NCBI GenBank assembly: GCA_017555565.1
Contig: JAFZGF010000075.1
Location: 1-52,447 of the forward strand
Source of the DNA: Oscillospiraceae bacterium
Lineage (GTDB): Bacteria; Bacillota; Clostridia; Oscillospirales; Ruminococcaceae
Length of the DNA: 52,447 bases
Direction of reading: 5' to 3'
Shown here in pieces: positions 1-7,834 of the stretch (within the stretch, counting starts at the first letter, position 1; each line of letters starts with the position of its first letter). Made by a program: the position numbers and the translations under genes. The notes under the pieces were generated by a model that searched no databases, had not been told where the DNA came from, and saw only the letters and a program-made list of their open reading frames with translations.

Positions 1-1
1 C

Positions 2-172
2 AGAGCTATGGAAAATGGAAAACAAATTACTATTTATAATTCAATTTACAGAAGCAGAAAAGAACAATTTAATGATTATGCAATAGCTTTAAAAAATAAT
101 ATAATCTGGAACAATGACAGAGCGATGTATGGCCTTTTAAAAGAAGAAAAGAATATTGCAAACAACCTTTAA
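2..172 (+). CDS. C-terminal fragment of an unidentified protein (cut by window edge)
   Basis: An open frame runs in from the left edge and stops at TAA 170-172. The first ATG in it is at position 8, only seven bases into the window, so no ribosome binding site can be judged and the true start is probably outside. The visible 54-56 residues are rich in Asn, Lys, Ile and Tyr, with no membrane segment and no motif I recognise. Composition is clearly more AT-rich than the genes to the right. It could also be a non-coding frame; the low complexity of the codon use keeps confidence modest. Confidence 0.35.
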   Translation, partial: RAMENGKQITIYNSIYRSRKEQFNDYAIALKNNIIWNNDRAMYGLLKEEKNIANNL

Positions 173-349
173 GCAGATTATATCGAAATAAAAGAATTTG
201 ATTGTGAATTTTAATTTATCAACCAGTTAGAAAAATTCCAATTTGTAGGTGCAATCAGCAATTCCACGCATATTCTCCCAATGAGGGATGTAGTTTTTGC
301 ATCCAATGAGATATACTTTTGCCATAAACAACAAATGGAGGCAACAAAA

Positions 350-814
350 ATGAACCAACTAACAACAGGAAAGTTTATAGCACATAAGAGAAAAGAGAAA
401 AACTTTACACAAGAGCAGTTGGCAGAAAAGCTTGGAGTATCCAATAAGACAGTTTCAAAATGGGAAACAGGTAAATGCATGCCCGATTACTCTGTCGTAA
501 AAATCTTATGTGAAGAATTGGGAGTCACAATTGCGGAGCTGATGGATGGCGAAGCGTCGGAAGAGAAAAGCGTTCGCACATATGATGAAGAGCAAATTAT
601 GGATTTATTGAAAAGAACGCAGGATTTGGAAAAACAAAAAAACTTGCTCTATGGAATCTTGCTTATCGTGATGGGAATTGCCTTACAGGCGCTCTCTTAT
701 ACCTTGGGTGGTTCCAATATAAAAGACTTTTTCTCTGGACTTCTATTAGGAATATCAATCGCTGAAATGCTGGCTGGTGTTTATGTAGTTGGAAAAAACA
801 TAGCAGGTCGATAA
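350..814 (+). CDS. XRE-family HTH regulator with two C-terminal membrane segments
   Basis: The protein has 154 residues. A Cro/C1-type helix-turn-helix occupies about residues 8-62, with the core QEQLAEKLGVSNKTVSKWE. A charged linker follows, then two hydrophobic stretches at about 100-118 and 128-147, so the DNA-binding domain is probably tethered to the membrane. The ATG at 350 is chosen over an upstream in-frame ATG at 281 because GGAGG lies at 337-341, eight bases before it, and the family begins right at the HTH. Membrane-anchored XRE proteins are common in Clostridia, often beside the transporter or stress gene they control. No such partner is visible here, so the target is unknown. Confidence 0.85.
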   Translation: MNQLTTGKFIAHKRKEKNFTQEQLAEKLGVSNKTVSKWETGKCMPDYSVVKILCEELGVTIAELMDGEASEEKSVRTYDEEQIMDLLKRTQDLEKQKNLLYGILLIVMGIALQALSYTLGGSNIKDFFSGLLLGISIAEMLAGVYVVGKNIAGR

Positions 815-863
815 ATTCCAATTTATCCAACAGTCAAAATTACAATTCAGCACAAATAAAAAA

Positions 864-896
864 GTCGTGTATCATCTGATACACGACCTATTTTTA
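864..896. terminator. Bidirectional terminator between XRE regulator and ppiB
   Basis: A perfect 10-bp stem (GTCGTGTATC/GATACACGAC, 864-873 with 878-887, loop ATCT) is flanked by an A-run on the left and a T-rich run on the right. It can end both the rightward XRE gene and the leftward cyclophilin gene. Confidence 0.85.
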
Positions 897-905
897 TTCA
901 GTTTA

Positions 906-1376
906 TTATTCAATAACAACAGACTGCATTACAACTGGCTGCATTGGTCTGTCGCCCCACAGTGTTCTTACTGCTGCGATTCTGTCAACAACATCCATAC
1001 CTTCAACAACTTTACCGAAAGCTGCGTACTGACCGTCAAGATGTGGTGCATCTTCGTGCATGATAAAGAACTGGCTGCCTGCTGAGTCTGGGTGGCCTGC
1101 TCTTGCCATAGAGATAACGCCTCTTGTGTGTTTCAGGTCATTTTTCCAGCCGTTTGCCGCAAATTCGCCTTTGATCTGCCAGCCTGGACCGCCTGTGCCG
1201 TTGCCTTTTGGACAACCGCCCTGGATCATAAAGCCACGGATAATTCTGTGGAATGTCAGACCATTGTAAAAGCCGTCTTTAACCAGTTTTTCAAAGTTTT
1301 CTACAGTTTTTGGTGCGATTTCAGGGTAAAGTTCCAGTTTGATAACTTCGCCTGTATCCATAGTAATAACTACCAT
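906..1376 (-). CDS. ppiB: Peptidyl-prolyl cis-trans isomerase, cyclophilin type
   Basis: The protein has 156 residues, the normal size of a single-domain bacterial cyclophilin. It interconverts cis and trans Xaa-Pro bonds and assists protein folding. With no signal peptide it should be cytoplasmic. Family signatures are all present: FHRIIRGFMIQGG (catalytic Arg and the substrate pocket), GTGGPGW, the GSQFFI strand and HLDGQYAAFGKV. The start is supported by AAGGAGA eight bases upstream on the minus strand. It lies downstream of coaX on the same strand with a 66-bp gap, so the two may or may not be co-transcribed. Confidence 0.96.
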   Translation of the reverse strand: MVVITMDTGEVIKLELYPEIAPKTVENFEKLVKDGFYNGLTFHRIIRGFMIQGGCPKGNGTGGPGWQIKGEFAANGWKNDLKHTRGVISMARAGHPDSAGSQFFIMHEDAPHLDGQYAAFGKVVEGMDVVDRIAAVRTLWGDRPMQPVVMQSVVIE

Positions 1377-1442
1377 AATAAAATCTCCTTCTATATGTTG
1401 CTTTTTATATTATACATAATTCAGTATTTTTTGCAAATACCG

Positions 1443-2216
1443 TTAAATACCTTTGTGGTTTTTATAGTAGATATACAAACCTTCCAGCAAAAGATTTTCA
1501 TTGATAATATGTGGGTGCTGACAAAATGGCATTACATATTTTGACCCGCCGCCTGTGCAATAAACATTGCATTGGGTGCCCATTTCCTTTTCAAAAGCAG
1601 AAATCATACCATCCATCATAAATGCATTGCCAAACACTACACCACTGGCGATACTGTCAGCAGTGTTTGTGCCTATTACTTTTGCAGGTGCAGTCAGACT
1701 TTCGTCTATAGGCAGGCCTGTTCGGGCATTCAGTGCCTGGAGTGCAATAAGTATGCCCGGAACAATACTTACACCCATAATACTGCCGTCTTTGTCCATA
1801 GCTGTCAATGTTGTACCTGTGCCCATATCCACCACCACAGCAGGCAGTGTGTATTTTTCTTTTACAGTCATACAGCCTGCAATGATGTCCAGCCCAACTT
1901 CACCAGGATCATCTGTTTTTATATCGATGTCGGTGATTTCCGGATTGTTTTCAAACAATACTGGCTTGTGGCTGAAAGCTATTTCCATAGCTTCATACAC
2001 ACCCTGGGTAGAATTAGCCACTACGCTGCACAGAATACTGCCTTCCACTTCTTCAGGCTTTATATCGTTTGCTTTAAGCGCTTTCAGAATGCCGCCCAGA
2101 TATGTCCAGCAACTTTGCTCTTTCTGATATGGGATATTGAAGTATTTTACCAGTACATCCTTTTCAAAAACAGCTACATCAATTTCTGTATTTCCTATGT
2201 CAAAACACAGTACCAT
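1443..2216 (-). CDS. coaX: Type III pantothenate kinase
   Basis: The protein has 257 residues and catalyses the first step of coenzyme A synthesis, ATP-dependent phosphorylation of pantothenate. It belongs to the ASKHA (acetate/sugar kinase, Hsp70, actin) fold. The N-terminal phosphate loop appears as FDIGNTEIDVAVF and the second phosphate/metal motif as VVDMGTGTTLTAMD. A glycine-rich VPGILIALQAL and CTGGGS follow at the expected spacings. Length matches CoaX (about 255 residues). CoaX enzymes typically need a monovalent cation and are not feedback-inhibited by CoA. Transcription is leftward toward ppiB. Confidence 0.95.
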   Translation of the reverse strand: MVLCFDIGNTEIDVAVFEKDVLVKYFNIPYQKEQSCWTYLGGILKALKANDIKPEEVEGSILCSVVANSTQGVYEAMEIAFSHKPVLFENNPEITDIDIKTDDPGEVGLDIIAGCMTVKEKYTLPAVVVDMGTGTTLTAMDKDGSIMGVSIVPGILIALQALNARTGLPIDESLTAPAKVIGTNTADSIASGVVFGNAFMMDGMISAFEKEMGTQCNVYCTGGGSKYVMPFCQHPHIINENLLLEGLYIYYKNHKGI

Positions 2217-2354
2217 TTTTCATACACCTCACAGTTCTGTTTATATTGTAACACATTTATAAAAAATTAAAAGAGCGGTGATAATTTATTTTCTGCCGGC
2301 ATAACAATTAATAAACAAAAAAGAAATAAACGGACATAATCAAGGGGGATAAAA

Positions 2355-2855
2355 ATGTTTGTGCTTACATTGAATAGGAAAAGCGGCATCAAAGGTCTTG
2401 CATTGGTGTTGGCAGTATGTATGTTGCGGGCAGGGGCAACAGCTGTAAAAAACTTTATTTTTAAAGACCGGGAAACAGCCGCTTTTTCAAGGCAGGATTT
2501 TGAGATGAAAACCACACAGCAGATGGCAGACTATATCCTTGCAAAAGGATACACGGTGGATTTGCAGTCAGCCCAGGTAAAAGAAGTTAAAATACCCAAA
2601 AGATTTGATGCGGAATTTGAAAATTTCAACGAAAAAATAATGCATACCGATGGACTTTCTCTTGAAAAACACAAAAATGACAGAGTAAACAAATGGACTT
2701 TTGATATTGTTGACTATGATGTAGAGGGGAAAACAGCCGTTGCTGCATTGCTGGTAAGAAAAAACAAACTTATAGGCGCATATATTATCCAGCAGCCGGA
2801 CGGCACGGCACATCCCCTTGCAAAGCAGATCCGGGGAACAGATGTACTGGAATAA
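2355..2855 (+). CDS. DUF4830-like membrane-anchored protein
   Basis: The protein has 166 residues. An N-terminal hydrophobic segment (about residues 11-30) acts as a signal anchor; there is no lipobox. The rest is a single soluble domain outside the membrane. The pattern QQMADYILAKGYTVD followed by VKEVKIPKRFD, then NKWTFDIVDYD and a final IGAYIIQQPDGT resembles the DUF4830 family of Firmicutes, in which an 'ill-defined alpha/beta domain follows a secretion signal'. That match is from memory and has no functional meaning yet. GGGGG seven bases before the ATG is a good ribosome binding site. It stands alone between coaX (divergent) and the pseudouridine synthase. Confidence 0.75.
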   Translation: MFVLTLNRKSGIKGLALVLAVCMLRAGATAVKNFIFKDRETAAFSRQDFEMKTTQQMADYILAKGYTVDLQSAQVKEVKIPKRFDAEFENFNEKIMHTDGLSLEKHKNDRVNKWTFDIVDYDVEGKTAVAALLVRKNKLIGAYIIQQPDGTAHPLAKQIRGTDVLE

Positions 2856-2937
2856 AAGCAAATATTATGGTAAAATAAAATATTATACAAAAACGGGCGG
2901 ACAAAAGTCCGCCTGCAACCAATGAAAAGGAAAAATT

Positions 2938-3663
2938 ATGCAGACACGACTGGACAAGTTTATCAGTGAATCAATGGCAGTTTCACGCGCTGATGCAAAA
3001 AAACTGATTTCAAAATCTGCTGTTACAGTAAACGGACAGGCAGTGAAAAAATCCGATATAAAAATAGACACAGAAACAGACGAAGTAAAGGTCAATGGCA
3101 AAGCCCTTACCCACGAACAGTTTGTTTATATAATGCTGAACAAACCGGAAGGTGTTGTAAGTGCTTCTGCAGACAAAAATGATGTTACAGTTATTGACCT
3201 GGTAAAGGACGAATTTCCACGCAGAAATCTGTTTCCGGCAGGCCGCCTGGACAAAACCAGCACCGGCTTTGTGCTGATTACAGACGATGGCCAGTTTGCC
3301 CACGACATACTGTCACCAAAACATCATGTGCCAAAAACATATATCGTAACTGTGGACAGCCCTGTCACAGATGAAGTGGTACAGGCTTTTAAAGACGGCG
3401 TAACCCTTGCAGATGGCCAGCTTATGAAAAGCGCCACAATTATCCCATATGATGATGGATATACAGCTAAAATAATACTGCATCAGGGTGTTTACCATCA
3501 GATAAAGCGTATGCTGGGTGTGTTTGACATCGGTGTAAACACTCTCCACAGAACAACCATCGGATATCTTGATATGCCGGATGATTTACAGCCCGGTGAA
3601 TACATAAAACTTACACCGGAACAACTGTCAGAAATTACCAAAGATATGTTTACAGAAAATTAA
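2938..3663 (+). CDS. rsuA: 16S rRNA pseudouridine synthase, RsuA/RluB family
   Basis: The protein has 241 residues. An N-terminal S4 RNA-binding domain (about 1-60, starting TRLDKFISESMAVSRADAKK) is followed by the pseudouridine synthase fold. The catalytic aspartate sits in PAGRLDKTSTGFVLITDDG, the family's motif II. HHVPKTYIV and HQGVYHQIKRML are also conserved in the RsuA subgroup. The length (RsuA about 231) and the QIKRML motif favour RsuA, which modifies U516 of 16S rRNA, over RluB/E/F, but this cannot be settled from motifs alone. AAGGA precedes the ATG. The preceding 82-bp gap shows no clear terminator. Confidence 0.92.
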   Translation: MQTRLDKFISESMAVSRADAKKLISKSAVTVNGQAVKKSDIKIDTETDEVKVNGKALTHEQFVYIMLNKPEGVVSASADKNDVTVIDLVKDEFPRRNLFPAGRLDKTSTGFVLITDDGQFAHDILSPKHHVPKTYIVTVDSPVTDEVVQAFKDGVTLADGQLMKSATIIPYDDGYTAKIILHQGVYHQIKRMLGVFDIGVNTLHRTTIGYLDMPDDLQPGEYIKLTPEQLSEITKDMFTEN

Positions 3664-3762
3664 AAAAAGCAACACATTTATATTTTACAATAATAATATC
3701 GCTGTTTAACATGCCATTTGCTGTTTTGCACATAAAAAAGTGATAAAAATTGTAAAAAAATG

Positions 3763-3791
3763 TTGCATTTTATAAATCTATTGTGTAAAAT
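3763..3791 (+). promoter_or_regulatory. Promoter of the PucR-type regulator gene
   Basis: TTGCAT at 3763-3768 and TAAAAT at 3786-3791 are separated by 17 bp in an AT-rich 190-bp intergenic stretch. This is a good sigma-A-type match about 65 bp before the start codon. The rest of 3664-3854 shows no other structure. Confidence 0.6.
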
Positions 3792-3854
3792 ATAAATGAT
3801 TAGTTGTAACTGTTGTATAAAATAACAACAGATTATTTATTTTAGGAGTAAAGT

Positions 3855-4940
3855 ATGTCAAACAGGATGTTCCAGGGCGTTATTTATCAGATGAAAGACA
3901 CCATCGGCAGAGTAATTGGTGTTACTGATGAAATGGGCGTTGTAGTCGCTTGCAGCGAGTTAAATCAGATAGACAGCATCAAAGACGGTGTTCAGGCAGA
4001 AAGAATGTCTAACAGCGCTTCTTTTATCCGCAACGGATATACATTTAAAGGTTTTACAAATTCAAAAAGAAATGACTTCTATGTTTTTGTAGAAGGCACA
4101 GATGATATGGCAGATAAATTTGCATCTGTTGTTTCAATTTCATTGCAGAGCCTCAAACAGTTCCACGATGAAAAATTCGACAGACTGAATTTTATCAAAA
4201 ATGTTGTTATGGACAACATTATGCCTGGCGATATCTACGCAAAGGCAAGAGAAATGCATTTTGTAACAGATATCCCAAGAGTTGTTCTTATCATACGTGT
4301 TGATCAGTCAAAAGATATGTCCACATTTGACGTGGTGCAGAATCTTTTCCCAGACAAACAGAAAGACTTTGTTTTTGAAACCAGTGAAAATGATACAGTA
4401 CTTATCAAGGAACTGAAAAAAGGTATTGAAACAAAAGATATCGAAAAACTGGCAGCTTCCATTGTAGACACACTCAATGTGGAATACTACATCAAAGCTT
4501 CAGTTGGTATTGGTACACAGGTTACAAATATCAAAGACCTGGCTTCTTCTTTCAAAGAAGCACAGATTGCACTTGAAGTTGGTAAAGTGTTTGATATTGA
4601 AAGAACTGTGGTTAACTATGAAAACCTGGGCATTGCCCGTCTCATATACCAGTTGCCAACTACTCTGTGTGAAATGTTCCTGAAAGAAGTATTCAAACAG
4701 GGCTCTATCGACAGCCTTGACCAGGAAACACTGTTCACAATCCAGAGTTTCTTTGAAAACAACCTGAATGTAAGTGAAACTTCCCGCGGTCTCTTTGTAC
4801 ACAGAAACACACTTGTTTACCGCCTTGAAAAAATCAGAAAGATTACAGGTCTGGATTTAAGGGAATTTGACGATGCTATCGTGTTCAAAGTTGCTTTGAT
4901 GGTTAAAAAATATCTGCAGTCAAGTCAGGAAAAATTCTAA
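3855..4940 (+). CDS. CdaR/PucR-type transcriptional regulator next to ftsEX
   Basis: The protein has 361 residues. The C-terminus (about 300-357) carries the PucR-type helix-turn-helix: LFTIQSFFENNLNVSETSR, then VHRNTLVYRLEKIRKITGLD. The central part (about 130-275) resembles the GGDEF-related domain of CdaR regulators. The N-terminal 100 residues may be a ligand-binding domain and begin with a hydrophilic start, so the protein is cytoplasmic. CdaR responds to sugar diacids and PucR to purines in the founding members; nothing here fixes the ligand. GGAG lies nine bases before the ATG. A hairpin at 4947-4983 separates it from ftsE, though in this position it may still influence the division operon. 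Confidence 0.85.
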   Translation: MSNRMFQGVIYQMKDTIGRVIGVTDEMGVVVACSELNQIDSIKDGVQAERMSNSASFIRNGYTFKGFTNSKRNDFYVFVEGTDDMADKFASVVSISLQSLKQFHDEKFDRLNFIKNVVMDNIMPGDIYAKAREMHFVTDIPRVVLIIRVDQSKDMSTFDVVQNLFPDKQKDFVFETSENDTVLIKELKKGIETKDIEKLAASIVDTLNVEYYIKASVGIGTQVTNIKDLASSFKEAQIALEVGKVFDIERTVVNYENLGIARLIYQLPTTLCEMFLKEVFKQGSIDSLDQETLFTIQSFFENNLNVSETSRGLFVHRNTLVYRLEKIRKITGLDLREFDDAIVFKVALMVKKYLQSSQEKF

Positions 4941-4946
4941 TTTATT

Positions 4947-4990
4947 CCGCCCTTAAATGTACACCCGCTACATATAGGGGCGGTTTGTCT
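4947..4990 (+). terminator. Probable terminator between the regulator and ftsE
   Basis: A two-part stem pairs CCGCCC (4947-4952) with GGGCGG (4978-4983) and, inside, ATGTA with TACAT. TTTGTCTTT follows. The T-run is imperfect, so read-through into ftsE is possible. Confidence 0.55.
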
Positions 4991-5032
4991 TTGAGATAAG
5001 AAATAAAGAAAAGTAACTATTGGGGATTACAG

Positions 5033-5716
5033 ATGATAGATTTTAAAAATGTTACCAAGGTTTATGACCCTAAAATAGTAGCCTTGAAAGATGTAAATGT
5101 ACATATAGACAAAGGCGAGTTCGTCTTTGTACTGGGCCATTCCGGCGCAGGCAAAAGTACATTTCTCAAACTTATGCTTCGTGAAGAAAAGGCTACAAAA
5201 GGCGAAGTTATTGTAAACGGATACAACCTTTCCAAAATCAAGGAAAGGGATATTCCATATATGCGCCGAACACTTGGTGTGGTTTTCCAGGATTTTCGCC
5301 TTATACCAAACCTTACAGCCTATGAAAACATTGCATTTGCCATGCGTGTTACAAATATAGATGAAAAAGAAATAAAAAGAAGAGTACCATACATACTCAA
5401 CCTTGTAGGCCTTGCAGGCAAACGGGACAAGCTTCCTGCCCAGCTTTCCGGTGGTGAACAGCAGCGTGTTGCCCTGGCCCGCGCACTTGTGCACAACCCA
5501 GACCTGGTTATTGCTGACGAACCTACAGGCAATATCGACCCTCAGCTGTCCATCGAAATTATGGAACTGCTGAAGGCCATCAATTCAACCGGCACCACTG
5601 TGCTGGTGGTTACCCACGAACATGAACTGGCCCGCCGCTATGCCAGAAGAACTATAGAAATGCGCTCAGGTGTTATTGTATCAGACACCTCTGTGGGAAA
5701 GGTGGGCACTATATGA
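5033..5716 (+). CDS. ftsE: Cell division ATP-binding protein FtsE
   Basis: The protein has 227 residues and is the cytoplasmic ATPase of the FtsEX complex. ATP hydrolysis by FtsE drives a conformational change in FtsX that activates cell-wall hydrolases outside the membrane. Walker A is GHSGAGKST (residues 35-43), the signature is [15 protein letters not shown], Walker B is [12 protein letters not shown], and the switch histidine lies in VVTHEHE. These are complete, so the ATPase should be active. It overlaps ftsX by four bases (ATGA), typical of translational coupling. Downstream genes encode an M23 hydrolase and an S41-family protein, the gene order seen at many Firmicutes ftsEX loci. Confidence 0.97.
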   Translation: MIDFKNVTKVYDPKIVALKDVNVHIDKGEFVFVLGHSGAGKSTFLKLMLREEKATKGEVIVNGYNLSKIKERDIPYMRRTLGVVFQDFRLIPNLTAYENIAFAMRVTNIDEKEIKRRVPYILNLVGLAGKRDKLPAQLSGGEQQRVALARALVHNPDLVIADEPTGNIDPQLSIEIMELLKAINSTGTTVLVVTHEHELARRYARRTIEMRSGVIVSDTSVGKVGTI

Positions 5717-6621
5717 AATTTTCCAGCTTCAAATACCTGTTCAGACAAGGTTGGAACAACTTTAAAGGCAACCGCCTTATGAGCGTGGCTTCTGTAGGCG
5801 TTGTTACTTCCTGCCTTATTCTTGTGGGCATCTGTGGCTCACTTGTCCTCAATGTAAACAGCTTTGTTCAGTACCTTGGTGCACAGAACGAAGTGGTTAT
5901 CTATATGAAGGACGAAGCAACACTTGAAAATATAAACTCCATCAATTCTTCACTTGAAAAAGATGAAGATGTGGCAGAGTTCAAATTTGTTTCCAAAGAG
6001 GAAGCGCTGAAAGAACAGATGGAATATATGGGCCGGTACGAATCACTTCTGTCTGGCTACCAGGGGGAGAACAACCCTCTGCCAGCATCATTCAGGGTTC
6101 ACCTTGATGATCTTACCCGTCTGGAGCCTGTTTCTATGGAATTTTCAGCTTTTGAAGGTGTAGACTATGTTTCCACACCAACAGAACTGGCAGGTGTGCT
6201 TATCACACTTAAAAATGTTACATACTATGCAGGTCTTGCAATTCTTGTAATCCTTGTAATGGTAAGTATGGTTGTAATTTCCAATACAATCCGCCTTACA
6301 GTTTTTGCAAGAAGACGCGAAATCAGCATTATGAAATATGTTGGTGCTACAAATGGTTTTATCAGACTGCCATTTATTGTGGAGGGTCTGCTTATCGGTA
6401 CAATTTCAGCTCTTATAACTTTTGCAGTTGTTGCAGGCGGCTATGTGTATCTGTTTAACTATATCACCACCCAGGCTACAGGCTTTATTGCTATGCTCAG
6501 TATGTGTATGGTTCCGTTTACATCCATCTGGCCGGTTATGCTTATAGGCTTTGTAGGCTTTGGCTGGCTTATCGGTGGTATGGGCAGTGCCTTCTCAATG
6601 AGAAAATATCTTAAGGTTTAA
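5713..6621 (+). CDS. ftsX: Cell division permease-like protein FtsX
   Basis: The protein has 302 residues. It has the FtsX plan: one transmembrane helix near the N-terminus (about 22-45), a large extracellular loop (about 46-170), then three C-terminal membrane helices. The cytoplasmic FARRREISIMKYVGA segment between helices two and three is the typical coupling region that contacts FtsE. The extracellular loop is where partner hydrolases or their coiled-coil regulators bind. The next gene encodes a coiled-coil M23 peptidase, the expected partner. The start overlaps the ftsE stop. Confidence 0.96.
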   Translation: MKFSSFKYLFRQGWNNFKGNRLMSVASVGVVTSCLILVGICGSLVLNVNSFVQYLGAQNEVVIYMKDEATLENINSINSSLEKDEDVAEFKFVSKEEALKEQMEYMGRYESLLSGYQGENNPLPASFRVHLDDLTRLEPVSMEFSAFEGVDYVSTPTELAGVLITLKNVTYYAGLAILVILVMVSMVVISNTIRLTVFARRREISIMKYVGATNGFIRLPFIVEGLLIGTISALITFAVVAGGYVYLFNYITTQATGFIAMLSMCMVPFTSIWPVMLIGFVGFGWLIGGMGSAFSMRKYLKV

Positions 6622-6633
6622 GGAGTAGTGCAT

Positions 6634-7818
6634 ATGAAAAATAAAAAGTTTTTTGTAAATGCATTCTGTTTCCTTATGGCCTGTGTTCTGTGTGTAGGTC
6701 TGTTGCATCCTATCGTTGCATCGGCTGGCACAAAGGAAGATTACCGGGCGGCTCAGGAGCGGCTTGATAAAATCAACAAGGAAATTGCAAATCTGAAAGA
6801 CACCCATTCCAAACAGGAAAAAGAAAAAAAGAATGCACAGACACAGATTGATCTTGTAAAAAAACAGATAAGCATTCTTAATTCTGATATTAAAACAGCA
6901 AACAACGACCTGCTGGCAAAACAGCAGGAACTTGAAGATAAAAAGACAGAAATCGCCGAAACTGACAGACTGTTCAAAGACAGACTACGCGCTATGTATA
7001 TCATGCGCAGTGGCGGCACACTGTCAACAATTCTGGCAGTAGACAGTTTTTCACAGCTTCTCACAGCTACAGACACCCTCCAGCGTATATCTGTGGCCGA
7101 CACAGACCTGCTGAAAGAACTGGATCTGCAGAAAAAAGAAATAGAAAAAGAAGAAGTTGCCATTCAGGAACGGCTTAACGCCCTTGTTGAAAAGCAGGGA
7201 ACACTGGAAACAAAGCAGAACGAACTGGCAGGCCTTATGAAAACTCTGGATGACAAACTCAGTGAAACAGAAGCCAAACAGGAAGCTGCAAAAGAAACCC
7301 AGCGGGAAGTTTATGCCGAATATCTGGCTGCCAAAAATGCTGTGGAAGCAGAATTCGGCCAGAGTTCAAACGAAACTTTTGTAGGCGGTGAATGGATATG
7401 GCCAGTGCCTACAAACGGCTACATTTCATCTGGCTTTGGTGCCCGTACCCTCTACGGCGTATATGACTGGCACACAGGTATTGATATTTCTACAGGCTGG
7501 ACAGAAGGCGTATGGCCATATATCAACAACCAGCCTATAGTTGCTTCCAACACCGGTGTTGTTACAAAGGCACACTATGGCAGAACCGGTTACGGTAACT
7601 ATGTTATTGTTGACCACGGTGGAAATAACTTCACACTTTACGGCCACTGTTCATCATTAGCGGTAAGCGTGGGCCAGACAGTTTCCCAGGGTCAGACAAT
7701 CGCCTATGTAGGTTCAACAGGCAACTCAACAGGCCCGCACCTTCATTTTGAAATCAGACTTAGCGGCTCTTGCGTGGATCCTGCACCATATATTGCAGGC
7801 ACACGCCCAAGAAAATAG
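6634..7818 (+). CDS. Secreted coiled-coil M23 endopeptidase, likely FtsEX-activated
   Basis: The protein has 394 residues. A signal peptide (about 1-29) ends near VASAGTK. A long, highly charged coiled coil follows (about 30-245), then a LytM/M23 peptidase domain (about 255-390). The zinc ligands of M23 are present: H280 and D284 in DWHTGID, and the HLH pair at 369-371 in GPHLHFEIR. Unlike E. coli EnvC, whose LytM domain is degenerate, this one should cut peptidoglycan cross-bridges itself. The coiled coil probably binds the FtsX loop. The ATG at 6634 is preferred to a GTG at 6628 because AGGAG (6621-6625) is then eight bases away. Confidence 0.93.
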   Translation: MKNKKFFVNAFCFLMACVLCVGLLHPIVASAGTKEDYRAAQERLDKINKEIANLKDTHSKQEKEKKNAQTQIDLVKKQISILNSDIKTANNDLLAKQQELEDKKTEIAETDRLFKDRLRAMYIMRSGGTLSTILAVDSFSQLLTATDTLQRISVADTDLLKELDLQKKEIEKEEVAIQERLNALVEKQGTLETKQNELAGLMKTLDDKLSETEAKQEAAKETQREVYAEYLAAKNAVEAEFGQSSNETFVGGEWIWPVPTNGYISSGFGARTLYGVYDWHTGIDISTGWTEGVWPYINNQPIVASNTGVVTKAHYGRTGYGNYVIVDHGGNNFTLYGHCSSLAVSVGQTVSQGQTIAYVGSTGNSTGPHLHFEIRLSGSCVDPAPYIAGTRPRK

Positions 7819-7834
7819 CCGGGAATAGAGGACT

